DNA from: Acetobacteraceae bacterium | GTDB lineage: Bacteria > Pseudomonadota > Alphaproteobacteria > Acetobacterales > Acetobacteraceae | NCBI GenBank assembly: GCA_947455205.1 | Contig: CANGNF010000034.1 | Span: 1-57,081, forward strand | DNA length: 57,081 nucleotides | Direction: 5' to 3' | The notes under the pieces: generated by a model | What the model was told of the DNA's origin: nothing | Seen by the model: only the letters and a program-made list of their open reading frames with translations | Databases searched by the model: none | Shown here: piece after piece, positions 1 to 8,900 of the stretch | Numbering within the stretch: the first letter of the stretch is position 1 | Layout of the letters: the number at the start of each line of letters is the position of its first letter | Position numbers and translations under genes: made by a program

Positions 1-426
1 CCAACAAGCTCATCTAACTCCCCAAAGGTGCCTCACCCAGGCAATCCATGAACAACCCAACCATCACCCGAAAGCAACAGCAGCGCCGCCCACGCATCCC
101 ACCCACACCAGGCCTAAACCCAGCACAAGCAGAACAACACCCAAGCAAATCAAAACACCCTCATCATCCAACCAAAACACCCACCCCAAACCAAGGGCAA
201 ATGTCCCAGTCTTCTCAATCGAGACCTGATGCAAATGTAAAAGAACATCGGTCCCTGGCAGAGCCAAAAACCAGAACCGCCAACCGAGCGACTAGCCTCC
301 CTTCCCTTTCGGGTCCGGATGCTGCGCCGCCAATCAGCGATTTCACCGCCGTTTTCAGCGGGGGAAAGACTGTGACGGCTAAACCGTCCCTCGTCAACCC
401 CGCCGTCTCTGCGGTGGCCACGATGT

Positions 427-447
427 ACCCCCAGAGGCCCTGGGGGT
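427..447. repeat. inverted repeat, 8-bp arms
   Basis: Perfect arms ACCCCCAG and CTGGGGGT flank a 5-base loop. No T-run follows on either strand, so its role (terminator, operator or neither) is open. Confidence 0.4.
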
Positions 448-495
448 CAACACCTCGATTTCAGAAAATCATCATGCGGGAGGATTTTTCCCATC

Positions 496-519
496 CCGGC
501 CGCGGAACCCCGCGGCCGG
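496..519 (-). terminator. hairpin downstream of the Bug receptor gene
   Basis: Perfect 10-bp arms (CCGGCCGCGG and CCGCGGCCGG) flank the loop AACC, 16 bases past the stop of the minus-strand gene ending at 535. There is no U-tract on the minus strand, so it is only a candidate terminator or 3-prime stabilising hairpin. Confidence 0.45.
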
Positions 520-534
520 CCGCCATTTTCCCGC

Positions 535-1518
535 TCAGCTCTCGGCGGTGATGTTGTTCTCGCGGATCACCTTGCCCCAGCGCTCGATCTCGCTGGTCAG
601 GAACCGACCGCATTCCGCCGGGCTGCTGGCCACCACATCGGCGCCCTGCTCCTCGATCTTCGCCTTCACCGCCGGGTCCGCCAGCGCCTGGGCCAGCGCC
701 TCCTGCATCCGCCGCAAAATCGGCTCCGGCGTGCCGGCACGGCCCAGGAAGGCCCACCAGGTCGGTGCCTCGAAGCCACGGAAGCCCTGCTGGGCAAAGC
801 TCTTCGCCCCCGGCACGTGGCGCGTCTCCCCGGCCGTGGTCACCCCCAGCGGCCGCAGCGTGCCGGCGCGGATGTGCTGGCTGATGATGACGACGTTGGA
901 CATGAACAGCGGCACGTTGCCCGCCACCGCATCCGAAACCGCGGGACCGCCGCCCCGGTAGGGCACGTGCACCAGGCGGAACCCGCCCTCCTGCTGCAGC
1001 AGCGTGGTCGAGACATGCGCCAGGCCGCCGACGCCGGACGAGGCATAGGCAATGGTGTCCGGCGCCTTCTTCGCCGCATCGACCACGTCCTGGAAGGTGC
1101 GGTACGGCGTGGAATGACGCGCCACCATGGCCAGCGGCCCGGTCGCCACCAGGGAAACCGGGACAAAGGCTTCCAGCGTCTTGTAGGGCAGCCGCATCAC
1201 GGTCTGGTTGGTGGCCTCGTTGTCGTAGGCCAGCATCCAGTTGTAGCCATCCGCCGGGGCACGCGCCGCCTCCTGCGCGCCCACCGCGCCGGAAGCACCG
1301 CCGCGGTTGTCGATGACGACCTGCCGCCCCAGGATTTCCGACAGCTTGGGCTGGAAGATGCGCGCCACCGTGTCGGTGGAGCCGCCGGGCGGCCAGGGCA
1401 CCAGCAGCTTGATCGGCCGGTCCGGCCAGGCGCCCTGGGCGCGCAGGATACCGGGGGCAGCAAGCAGCGGCGCGGCAAAGCCGGCACCGGTCAAGGCAAG
1501 CAGGTCGCGGCGCCGCAT
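535..1518 (-). CDS. Bug/TctC family solute-binding protein
   Basis: Periplasmic receptor of the tripartite tricarboxylate transporter (Bug) family, 327 residues, the usual family size. It begins with Arg residues and a hydrophobic segment ending near ILRAQG, a signal peptide that may be Tat-type (MRRRDLLALTG). The mature part opens with the family pattern WPDRPIKLLVPWPPGGSTD, followed by the IDNRGGASGAVG block and the HVPYRGGGPA ligand-loop motif near residue 190. Such receptors bind carboxylates or other small organic ligands; the ligand cannot be read from sequence. No TctA or TctB membrane partner is nearby, so it must use a remote transporter or act as a sensor. It stands alone, followed by a hairpin. 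Confidence 0.9.
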   Translation of the reverse strand: MRRRDLLALTGAGFAAPLLAAPGILRAQGAWPDRPIKLLVPWPPGGSTDTVARIFQPKLSEILGRQVVIDNRGGASGAVGAQEAARAPADGYNWMLAYDNEATNQTVMRLPYKTLEAFVPVSLVATGPLAMVARHSTPYRTFQDVVDAAKKAPDTIAYASSGVGGLAHVSTTLLQQEGGFRLVHVPYRGGGPAVSDAVAGNVPLFMSNVVIISQHIRAGTLRPLGVTTAGETRHVPGAKSFAQQGFRGFEAPTWWAFLGRAGTPEPILRRMQEALAQALADPAVKAKIEEQGADVVASSPAECGRFLTSEIERWGKVIRENNITAES

Positions 1519-1633
1519 TCGCGGTTTCCTCCGTCAGGTCAATCCCAGCGGCGGACATGCAGCCTTACTTGGCGCGCCTCAAGGCAAAAATGCGCCGCCG
1601 GACCGGGCGCGCCCCGGCGTGATGCCTGGTGGC

Positions 1634-2314
1634 CTACTCCGCCGCATCCATCCGCGTCGGCTGGCGCCGCAGCTCCGCCATCTCCGCCCGCAGCGCCGCC
1701 ACCTCGGACCGCAGGATCGCCAGTTCCTCCCCCACGGGGTCGCAGGGGCCGAAGCCCAGGCCATAGCCGGGGCTTTCCGGCTGTGCCGGCCGGGCCGGCA
1801 TCACCTGGTGCTCCCCGGGCGGCCGGGCGGGAATGCCCACCACCGTCGCCCCGGCCGGCACCTCCGCCAGCACCACGGCATTGGCGCCCACCCGGGCGCC
1901 GGCGCCGACCAGGATCGGCCCCAGCACCTGCGCCCCGGCGCCGATCGCCACGCCGTCCCCGATGGTCGGGTGCCGCTTGCCCGGCTGGCCCGAAAGCCCG
2001 CCCAGCGTCACCCCATGATAGATCAGCACATCGTCGCCCACCTCGGCGGTCTCGCCGATCACCACGCCCATGCCGTGGTCGATGAACAGCCGCCGCCCCA
2101 GCTTGGCGCCGGGGTGGATCTCGATGCCGGTGACGAAGCGGCTGGTGTGGGAGACCATGCGCGCCGGCGCCTTCAGCCCAAGACGGTACAGCGCATGCGC
2201 CAGGCGGTGCAGCAGCACGGCGTGCAGCCCGGCATAGCTGGTCACCCCCTCCAGCCAGGTCGGCCGGGCCGGGTCGCGGGCGCGGATGGTACGGACGAGT
2301 TCGAGCAGTTCCAT
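1634..2314 (-). CDS. cysE: serine O-acetyltransferase
   Basis: Transfers acetyl from acetyl-CoA to L-serine, giving O-acetylserine, the first committed step of cysteine synthesis in the cytoplasm. The 226-residue protein has a short N-terminal helical part and then the left-handed beta-helix of hexapeptide repeats (about residues 65-165), including the family stretch [20 protein letters not shown] with the catalytic His and the GVTLGG loop. This is the compact form without the longer N-terminal domain of the E. coli enzyme. The C-terminal 35 residues ([20 protein letters not shown]) look like a short coiled coil, an extension that may replace the usual tail that docks with CysK. It lies 9 bases downstream of cysK, in the same operon. 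Confidence 0.92.
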   Translation of the reverse strand: MELLELVRTIRARDPARPTWLEGVTSYAGLHAVLLHRLAHALYRLGLKAPARMVSHTSRFVTGIEIHPGAKLGRRLFIDHGMGVVIGETAEVGDDVLIYHGVTLGGLSGQPGKRHPTIGDGVAIGAGAQVLGPILVGAGARVGANAVVLAEVPAGATVVGIPARPPGEHQVMPARPAQPESPGYGLGFGPCDPVGEELAILRSEVAALRAEMAELRRQPTRMDAAE

Positions 2315-2323
2315 ACGCGCCTC

Positions 2324-3367
2324 CTACTCCAGCCAGGGCGGCACCGGCAGCCCGCGTTCCCGCAGGAAGTCCGGGTTGAACAGCTTGCTCTGGTAGCGCG
2401 CCCCGCCGTCGCAGAGAATGGTCACGATGGTATGGCCGGGTCCCATCTGGCGCGCGACCTTGATGGCCCCCGCCACGTTGATGCCCGCCGAGCCGCCGAT
2501 GGAGATCCCCTCATGGATCTGCAGATCGTAGATCTGCGCCAGCGCCTCGGGGTCGGTCACCTGCACGGCGTCGTCGATCAGGTCGCGCCCCACCTCCAGG
2601 TTGCCCGGCACCTGGGAGCCCTGGCCGATCCCCTCGGTGATGGAGTTGCCCTCGGCCTTCAGGTCGCCGGTCTTGACCCAGGAATGCAGCACGCTGCCCA
2701 TCGGGTCCGCCAGCACGATCCGCACGCCGGGCTTGCGCGCCTTCAAGGCCCGCGCGGTGCCCACGAGCGTGCCGCCGGTGCCGCAGGAACAGGTGAAGGC
2801 GTCCACCCGCCCGCCGGTCTGCGCCCAGATTTCCGGCCCGGTGGTGGCTTCATGCGCCGCGCCATTGGCCAGGTTGCCGAACTGGTTGGCCCACAGCGCC
2901 CGCTTGCCCGCGGCCGCCAGTTCCTCGGCGATGCGGCGGGAGGTGTGGACGTAGTGCCCCGGGCTGCTCAGCGGCGCCGGGTCGATCAGGCGCAGGTCGG
3001 CGCCGATCATCCGCAGGAAGTCCAGCTTCTCCCGGCTCTGGGTGCGCGGCACCACGATGATGGCCTGGTAGCCCCGCGCATTGGCCACCAGCGTCAGGCC
3101 GATGCCGGTATTGCCCGCCGTCCCCTCCACGATGATGCCGGGCTGGCCGGGGATGAGGTGGCCGCGCCGCTCGGCATCCTCGATGATGCCCAGGGCGGCG
3201 CGGTCCTTCACGCTGCCGCCGGGGGCCATGAACTCGGCCTTGCCGAGGATGGTGCAGCCGGTGGCCTCGCTGGCGCGACGCAGGCGGATCAGCGGGGTAT
3301 TGCCGATGGCGCCGGCCAGGCCATCGGCCACCGCCGGATGGGTGGTCTTGCTGGGGTCCAGGCTCAC
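2324..3367 (-). CDS. cysK: cysteine synthase A (O-acetylserine sulfhydrylase)
   Basis: PLP enzyme that makes cysteine from O-acetylserine and sulfide. Visible motifs are PGGSVKDR with the PLP lysine (residue 54 from the start chosen), TAGNTGIGL for substrate and cofactor binding, SCGTGGT for the PLP phosphate, and GGSAGIN near the C-terminus. A GTG at 3367 is taken as start because GGAG stands 7 bases upstream and the protein then begins just before the conserved fold. An in-frame ATG at 3421 would add 18 unconserved residues. It is followed directly by cysE, so the two steps of cysteine synthesis are co-transcribed, here with cysK first. Two palindromes lie upstream. Confidence 0.92.
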   Translation of the reverse strand: MSLDPSKTTHPAVADGLAGAIGNTPLIRLRRASEATGCTILGKAEFMAPGGSVKDRAALGIIEDAERRGHLIPGQPGIIVEGTAGNTGIGLTLVANARGYQAIIVVPRTQSREKLDFLRMIGADLRLIDPAPLSSPGHYVHTSRRIAEELAAAGKRALWANQFGNLANGAAHEATTGPEIWAQTGGRVDAFTCSCGTGGTLVGTARALKARKPGVRIVLADPMGSVLHSWVKTGDLKAEGNSITEGIGQGSQVPGNLEVGRDLIDDAVQVTDPEALAQIYDLQIHEGISIGGSAGINVAGAIKVARQMGPGHTIVTILCDGGARYQSKLFNPDFLRERGLPVPPWLE

Positions 3368-3436
3368 GCGTGTGCTCCACGATTTGGTGTGAATGCTTTG
3401 CGCTGGGGGGCACGGATTCAAGGGCCAGCGGCACCG

Positions 3437-3463
3437 TGCCTAGGATATACCATTTCTTAGGCA
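3437..3463. promoter_or_regulatory. inverted repeat between cysK and imuA, candidate operator
   Basis: Perfect arms TGCCTA and TAGGCA are separated by 15 bases, 70 bp before the cysK start. The spacing fits a dimeric regulator, and the place suggests control of cysK-cysE. No known consensus was matched. Confidence 0.35.
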
Positions 3464-3464
3464 T

Positions 3465-3478
3465 GAATCCCGGGATTC
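3465..3478. promoter_or_regulatory. perfect 14-bp palindrome GAATCCCGGGATTC
   Basis: Uninterrupted palindrome between the divergent cysK and imuA promoter regions, 8 bp upstream of the putative imuA -35 hexamer. It could bind a regulator of either side; chance cannot be excluded. Confidence 0.3.
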
Positions 3479-3485
3479 TGGACGC

Positions 3486-3514
3486 TTGACTCCACCTGCC
3501 CGTTCCAGAACATA
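3486..3514 (+). promoter_or_regulatory. predicted sigma-70 promoter of imuA-imuB-dnaE2
   Basis: TTGACT at 3486-3491 serves as -35. A weak -10 (AACATA, 3509-3514) follows after 17 bases and lies inside the LexA box. Transcription would then start near 3521, giving a very short leader before the ATG at 3529. Confidence 0.45.
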
Positions 3515-3522
3515 TGGCGAAC
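3508..3522 (+). promoter_or_regulatory. LexA (SOS) box, GAAC-N7-GAAC
   Basis: GAACATATGGCGAAC matches exactly the alphaproteobacterial LexA operator GAAC-N7-GAAC (reverse complement GTTC-N7-GTTC). It overlaps the predicted -10 region, so LexA would block the promoter until DNA damage. An extra GTTC just upstream (3502) forms GTTCCAGAAC with the left half. The box also covers the first in-frame ATG at 3514, which argues for the ATG at 3529 as the start. Confidence 0.75.
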
Positions 3523-3528
3523 ATAGCC

Positions 3529-4338
3529 ATGCCCCTATACCCCGCCCCACCGCCTGAGAGTCCGTTCGATCAACCGCTTGATCGGCCCGCGGTGCTGGCG
3601 GCGCTGCAGGCCCGCATCCGCCGGCTGGAACGGGGCGGCGCGGCGGCGGAGGCGGCGCCGATCCCGCTCTGCGATGCCATCGACCGGCACTTGCCGGCCG
3701 GCGGCCTGGCCCGCGCCGGCCTGCATGAGGTGATGGCGGCCGAGCCTGGCGCCGCCGCCGGCTTCTGCGCCATGGCGCTGGCCCGGACCGAGGGCACCGT
3801 GCTGTGGATTGCCGCGGAGCCGGACGCCTGGCCGCCCGGCCTGTCCCGCTTCGGCCTGAGTGCCGCCAACCTGGTGCTGGTGCAGGCCCGCCGCCCGGCC
3901 GATGCGCTCTGGGCCATGGAGGAGGCGCTGCGCTGCCCCGGCGTGGCCGGCGCCCTGCTGGTGCAGGCCGAGATCGACATGACCGCCGCCCGCCGCCTGC
4001 AATTGGCGGCCGAGGCCGGCGGCGCTCTGGGCCTGCTGCTGCGCCCGGATGCCGCGGCCGAGGAAGCCGCCCCCGCCGATACGCTGCGCGCGCGCGGCAG
4101 CGGCCAGGCGGCCTCGGCGGCGCTGACCCGCTGGCGGGTGGGGGCGCTGGGCAGCGGCGGCGGTGGCCGCCACGCCCTGGGCGACCCGCGCTGGCAGCTG
4201 GAATTGCTGCGCTGCCGCGGCGGCCAGCCAAGGGAATGGCAGGTGACCTGGCAGCCCGCCGCCGGCTGCCTGACCGTGGAAGGCGCCGAGGACGCCGCCC
4301 CCGAGTCCCGCCCCGCCCGCCGCCGGGTGCCGAGATGA
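3529..4338 (+). CDS. imuA: ImuA, SOS mutagenesis accessory protein
   Basis: First gene of the damage-induced translesion synthesis cassette. ImuA is a RecA/SulA-like protein that works with ImuB and DnaE2. The 269-residue product has the family pattern LPAGGLARAGLHEV (about residues 55-68), then a RecA-like core with VLWIAAE and GALLVQAEIDMTAARRLQLA, but no intact Walker A loop, as is usual for ImuA. The ATG at 3529 is preferred over 3514, since the earlier codon lies inside the LexA box and putative -10 element. Its stop overlaps the imuB start (ATGA), so translation is probably coupled. Confidence 0.87.
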   Translation: MPLYPAPPPESPFDQPLDRPAVLAALQARIRRLERGGAAAEAAPIPLCDAIDRHLPAGGLARAGLHEVMAAEPGAAAGFCAMALARTEGTVLWIAAEPDAWPPGLSRFGLSAANLVLVQARRPADALWAMEEALRCPGVAGALLVQAEIDMTAARRLQLAAEAGGALGLLLRPDAAAEEAAPADTLRARGSGQAASAALTRWRVGALGSGGGGRHALGDPRWQLELLRCRGGQPREWQVTWQPAAGCLTVEGAEDAAPESRPARRRVPR

Positions 4339-5939
4339 GGCGCCGCTTCTGCCGCCCGCCCTCGCTGCTGGACGCGCTGCCGCCCCGGCCGGGGGATTTG
4401 TCCGAAACCGACGCCTTTGATTCCCTGGGAATTATCGCAAGCGTTGCCCCCGCCGCGCCGCGCCGCAGCCTGGCGCTGCACCTGCCCTGGCTGGCGGCCG
4501 AGCGCCGCCACGTCATCGGCCCCTGGGCCAGTTGGGAAACCGAGCGCCAGCAGCGCCGCATCGTCGCGGTCAGCCCTGCCGCCGCCGCCGCCGGCATCAG
4601 CCCCGGCCAGACCCTGGCCGATGCCCAGGCCATCCTGCCCGAACTGACCGTGGAACCGGCCGAGACGCTGGCCGACCTGGCCTGGCTGCGCCGCCTGGCC
4701 TTGTGGGCGCAGACCATCTCTCCGCTGGCCGCGCCCAACCCGCCGGACGGCCTGCTGCTGGACATCACCGGCGTGCCGCATCTGCATGGCGGGGAGGACG
4801 CGCTGCTGCACAAGGTGGTGCAGCACCTGGCCCGGCGCGGCCTGACGGTACGGGCCGCCATCGCCGGCGCCCCCGCCGCCGCCGCCGCACTGGCCCGCGC
4901 CACCCCCGGCCGGATCGTCCCACCCGGCGCGGAAGCCGAGGCGCTCGGCCCCCTGCCTCTCTCGGTACTGCGGTTGCCGGCGGCCACCGCTGCGGCGCTG
5001 CATCGGCTGGGGCTGCGCCGGGTGGGCGATGTGCTGCGCCAGCCGCGCGGCCCGCTGGCCCGGCGCTTCGGCGCCGCGCTGACCCTGGCGCTGGACGCCG
5101 CCACCGGCCAGCACCCCACGCCGATCCAGCCGCTGCGGCCACCCGCCGCCTTCCTCGCCAGCCGCGAATTCCTGGAGCCGCTGATCACGCGGGAAGCCCT
5201 GGACGCGGTGCTGGAGGTGCTGCTGGGCCAGCTCTGCCGCCAGCTGGCCACCGCCGGCAAGGGTGCCCGCCGGCTGCTGCTGCTGGGCTTCCGGGTGGAT
5301 GGCACCATGCAGGCGCTGCACATCGGCACCGGCCTGCCGGCGCGGGACCCGCGCCACTTCGCCCGGCTGTTCCAGCCGCGCATGGAAAAGCTGGAACCCG
5401 GCTTCGGCTTCGAGCGGCTGACGCTGGAAGCCCGCTTCGTCGAGGACCACGCCGCGCCGCAGGCCAGCCTGCCCAGCCAGGGCGGCCTGGCCGCCGAGGC
5501 GCGGCAGGAGGCCCTGGCCGCGCTGCTGGACCGGCTGGCCCAGCGCCTGCCGGTCTGGCGGCTGGAGCCGCGCGAAAGCCACATCCCCGAACGCGCGGTG
5601 CGGCGGCGCGACCCCTTCGCCGCCATCGCCGACGCCGCCTGGCCCGGCCAGCCCCGCCCGCTGCGCCTGCTGCGCCGCCCCCTGGCCCTGCAGGTCACCG
5701 CCCCGCTGCCGGACGAACCACCCATCCAGCTGCGCCATGGCAGCCGGGTATGGCGGGTGCAGCGCGCCGAGGGGCCGGAGCGGATCGAGCCGGAATGGTG
5801 GCGCCCCGGCCCGCAGCCACCTTTCCGCGACTATTATAGGGTGGAGCTGACCAGCGGCGCCCGGCTCTGGGTCTGCCGCAGCGGCGCGGTGGTGCCGGGC
5901 GAGACCGCCCGCTGGTGGCTGCATGGCCGCTTCGCATGA
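4335..5939 (+). CDS. imuB: ImuB, Y-family polymerase-like protein
   Basis: Inactive Y-family DNA polymerase homologue that bridges DnaE2 and the beta clamp in translesion synthesis. The 534-residue protein starts its palm region with RRSLALHLPWLAAERR, where active polymerases have a metal-binding Asp; the second acidic motif is also changed (LLLDITGVPHLHGG). This is typical of ImuB and implies no polymerase activity. Helix-hairpin-helix-like and little-finger regions follow. QRLPVW at residues 403-408 fits the beta-clamp-binding motif known from other ImuB proteins. The start is the ATG that overlaps the imuA stop; a 17-base overlap with dnaE2 follows. Confidence 0.9.
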   Translation: MRRRFCRPPSLLDALPPRPGDLSETDAFDSLGIIASVAPAAPRRSLALHLPWLAAERRHVIGPWASWETERQQRRIVAVSPAAAAAGISPGQTLADAQAILPELTVEPAETLADLAWLRRLALWAQTISPLAAPNPPDGLLLDITGVPHLHGGEDALLHKVVQHLARRGLTVRAAIAGAPAAAAALARATPGRIVPPGAEAEALGPLPLSVLRLPAATAAALHRLGLRRVGDVLRQPRGPLARRFGAALTLALDAATGQHPTPIQPLRPPAAFLASREFLEPLITREALDAVLEVLLGQLCRQLATAGKGARRLLLLGFRVDGTMQALHIGTGLPARDPRHFARLFQPRMEKLEPGFGFERLTLEARFVEDHAAPQASLPSQGGLAAEARQEALAALLDRLAQRLPVWRLEPRESHIPERAVRRRDPFAAIADAAWPGQPRPLRLLRRPLALQVTAPLPDEPPIQLRHGSRVWRVQRAEGPERIEPEWWRPGPQPPFRDYYRVELTSGARLWVCRSGAVVPGETARWWLHGRFA

Positions 5940-8900
5940 CTTCGCCGAACTCGGCGCGCAATCCAACTTCAGCTTCCTGGAGGGCGCTTCCCATCCGCAG
6001 GAATTGGCCGGGCAGGCCCATGCCCTTGGCCATGCGGCGCTGGGCATTGCCGACCGCAACTCCTTCGCCGGGCTGGTGCGCGGCCATGTCGCGGCCAAGG
6101 AGGTCGGGCTGCGCTTCGTCCCCGGCGCCCGGGTCTGCCTGCCGGAGGGCAGCGACTGGCTGGCCTGGCCCAGCGACCGCACCGCCTATGGCCGGCTGTC
6201 GGAACTGCTCTCCAAGGGCCGCATGCACGCGCCCAAGGGCGAATGCCACATCACCCGGGACGACCTGCTGGCGCACGCGGAAGGCCTGGTCCTCGCCCGG
6301 CTGCCGCCGGAAACCCTGAACGAGGCCTTCGCCCAACGCCTGCGGCAGGACGCCGTCGCCTTGCGCCCGCGCCTGGCGCTGCCCCTGTTCTGCGCCGTGC
6401 AGCACCGCTTCCGCGGCGACGACCGGGACCGGCTGGACCAGCTGGCCGCCATCGCCGGCGGCGCCCGCGCCCCGCTGCTGGCCGCCGGGCAGTGCCGCTA
6501 CCACCACCCGGACCGCCGCCGCCTGGCCGATGTCATCGCCGCCATCCGCCTCGGCCGCACGGTGGACAGCCTGGGCCTGGCCGCGGAAGCCAATGCCGAA
6601 GCGCACCTGAAGCCCGCCGCCGAGATGCTGCGGCTGTTCCGCGGCCATGAGCAGGCGGTGACCAACACGCTGAAGGTCGTGGCCGCCTGCGGCTTCGCCA
6701 TGACCGACCTGGCCTATGAATACCCGGACGAGATCCTCGACCCCGGCCTGACCCCGCAGCAGACCCTGGAACGCCGGGTGGAGGAAGCGCTGCGCCATCG
6801 CTGGCCGGAGGGGATCAGCGAGAAGATCCGCGCCTCCGTCCGGCATGAACTCGCGCTGGTCGAGCAGCTCGGCTACGCGCCGTATTTCCTGACGGTGCAT
6901 GAGATCGTGCGCTTCGCCACCAGCGTCGGCATCCTCTGCCAGGGGCGCGGCTCGGCGGCCAACTCCGCGCTCTGCTACATCCTCGGCATCACCGCCGTGC
7001 CGCCGGACAAGCACGACATGCTGTTCGCCCGCTTCATCAGCGCGGCGCGCGACGAGCCACCCGACATCGACGTGGATTTCGAGCATGAGCGGCGCGAGGA
7101 GGTGATCCAGCACATCTACCAGCGCTATGGCCGGGACCGCGCCGCCATCGCCGCCACCGTCATCCGCTACCGCGAGCGCAGCGCCATCCGGGAAGTCGGC
7201 AAGGCCATGGGCCTCAGCGAGGACATCACCGCGCGCCTGGCGAAATCGGTCTGGAGCGCCGGGCAGCGCAGCCTGGCCGAGATCGCCGCCGAGCAGGGCC
7301 TGGATGTCGCCGACCCGCGCCTGGCGATGACCTGCGAGTTGACCGAGGACCTCGTCGGCTTCCCGCGCCATTTGGCCACCCATGTCGGCGGCTTCGTCAT
7401 CACCCGCGGCAAGCTGACGCAGCTGGCCATCGTCACCAAGGCGGCGATGGAGGACCGCCACACCATCGAATGGGACAAGGAGGATATCGAGGCGCTGAAG
7501 ATCCTGAAGGTGGATGTGCTGGGCCTGGGGATGCTCAGCTGCATCCGCCGCTGCTTCGCTTTGCTGGACCCAGGGTTGGCCCTGGCCAGCGTGCCGCAGG
7601 ACGACCCCGCCACCTATGCCATGCTGCGCCGGGCGGACAGCCTGGGCGTGTTCCAGGTGGAAAGCCGGGCGCAGATGAACATGCTGCCGCGGCTGCGACC
7701 CAGCTGCTTCCGCGACCTCTGCGTGGAGGTCGCCATCGTCCGCCCCGGGCCGATCCAGGGCGACATGGTCCACCCCTACCTGCGCCGCAAGAATGGTGAG
7801 GAAGAGGTGACCTATCCCTCGCCGGAGCTGCAACGCGTGCTGGAGAAGACGCTGGGCGTGCCGCTGTTCCAGGAACAGGCCATGCAGATCGCCATCGTCG
7901 GCGCCGGCTTCAGCCCGGAGCGCGCGGACCAGCTGCGCCGCGCCATGGCCACCTTCCGCAACACCGGCACCATCTGGAATTTCCAGCAGGACTTTGTGAG
8001 TGGCATGCTGGGCAATGGCTATACCGCCGAGTTCGCCGAGCGCTGCTTCAAGCAGATCGAGGGCTTCGGCACCTATGGCTTCCCCGAGAGCCACGCCATC
8101 GCCTTCGCCTACCTGGTCTATGTCTCGGCCTGGCTGAAGTGCCACTACCCCGGCGCCTTCGCCTGCGCGCTGCTGAACAGCCAGCCCATGGGCTTCTATG
8201 CCCCCGCCCAGATCATCCGCGATGCGCGCGACCACGGCGTGGCGGTGCTGCCGGCCGATGCCCGGTTCAGCGACTGGGACAGCACGTTGGAGGGTGGCGC
8301 GCTGCGGCTGGGCCTGCGGCTGGTGCAGGGGCTTTCGGCGGGCGTCGGCCAGCGGATCATGGCCGCCCGCCCCGCCGCCAGCCTGGAGGACCTGGCCCGC
8401 CGCGCCGGGCTGGACCGTGGCAGCCTCGGCCAGTTGGCGGAAGCCGATGCCTGCCGCGGCTTCGGCCTGGACCGCCGCGCCGCGCTATGGGCCGCCGCCG
8501 CCTTCGAGGCCCCGGCGCCATTGCAGGCCGAGGCGCTGGAACCTACGGCCCTGCTGCCCCAGGCCACCGCCGGCGAGCAGACCGTGCTGGACTACACCAG
8601 CACCGGGCTGACGCTGCGCCACCATCCGCTGGCGCTGCTGCGGCCGAGCCTGGGGCCGGTGGATACGCGCACCCTGGCCCGTGCGCCGCAGGGCAAGTGG
8701 CTGCGCCTGCCGGGCCTGGTGCTGGTGCGGCAGCGCCCGGGCAGCGCCAAGGGCGTGGTGTTCTTCACCGTGGAGGATGAATGGGGCACCGCCAACCTGG
8801 TGCTGTACCCCGATGTCGCGCAGCAATTCCGCGCCACGGTGGTGACGGCGCGGCTGGTGATCGCGGAAGGCCGGGTGGAGCGGCACCAGGCGGCCATCCC

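Larger units (their letters stand above)
1..534. other. gene-poor, A+C-skewed stretch
   Basis: No convincing gene was found in these 534 bases. The plus strand from about 40 to 215 is strikingly rich in A and C and poor in G and T, and is much less GC-rich than the rest of the window. A 167-codon plus-strand frame (48-551) reads as low-complexity Pro/Gln/Thr/Asn and runs into the end of the neighbouring gene. A minus-strand frame (64-267) gives a hydrophobic peptide, but only from a TTG start without a clear ribosome binding site. Both look like products of the base skew. Two inverted repeats near the right end are listed separately. Confidence 0.6.

Noticed and set aside
64..267. Possible small hydrophobic membrane peptide on the minus strand
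   Set aside because: Only a TTG start, no Shine-Dalgarno, and the hydrophobic residues follow from the G+T-rich strand.
48..551. Possible 167-codon plus-strand gene
   Set aside because: Low-complexity product that follows the A+C skew, no ribosome binding site, and it overlaps the end of the Bug gene.
5695..8235. 846-codon minus-strand frame opposite dnaE2
   Set aside because: It is a shadow of dnaE2 caused by high GC; composition is His/Gln/Gly/Ala-rich with no motif, while the plus strand shows full DnaE2 domains.
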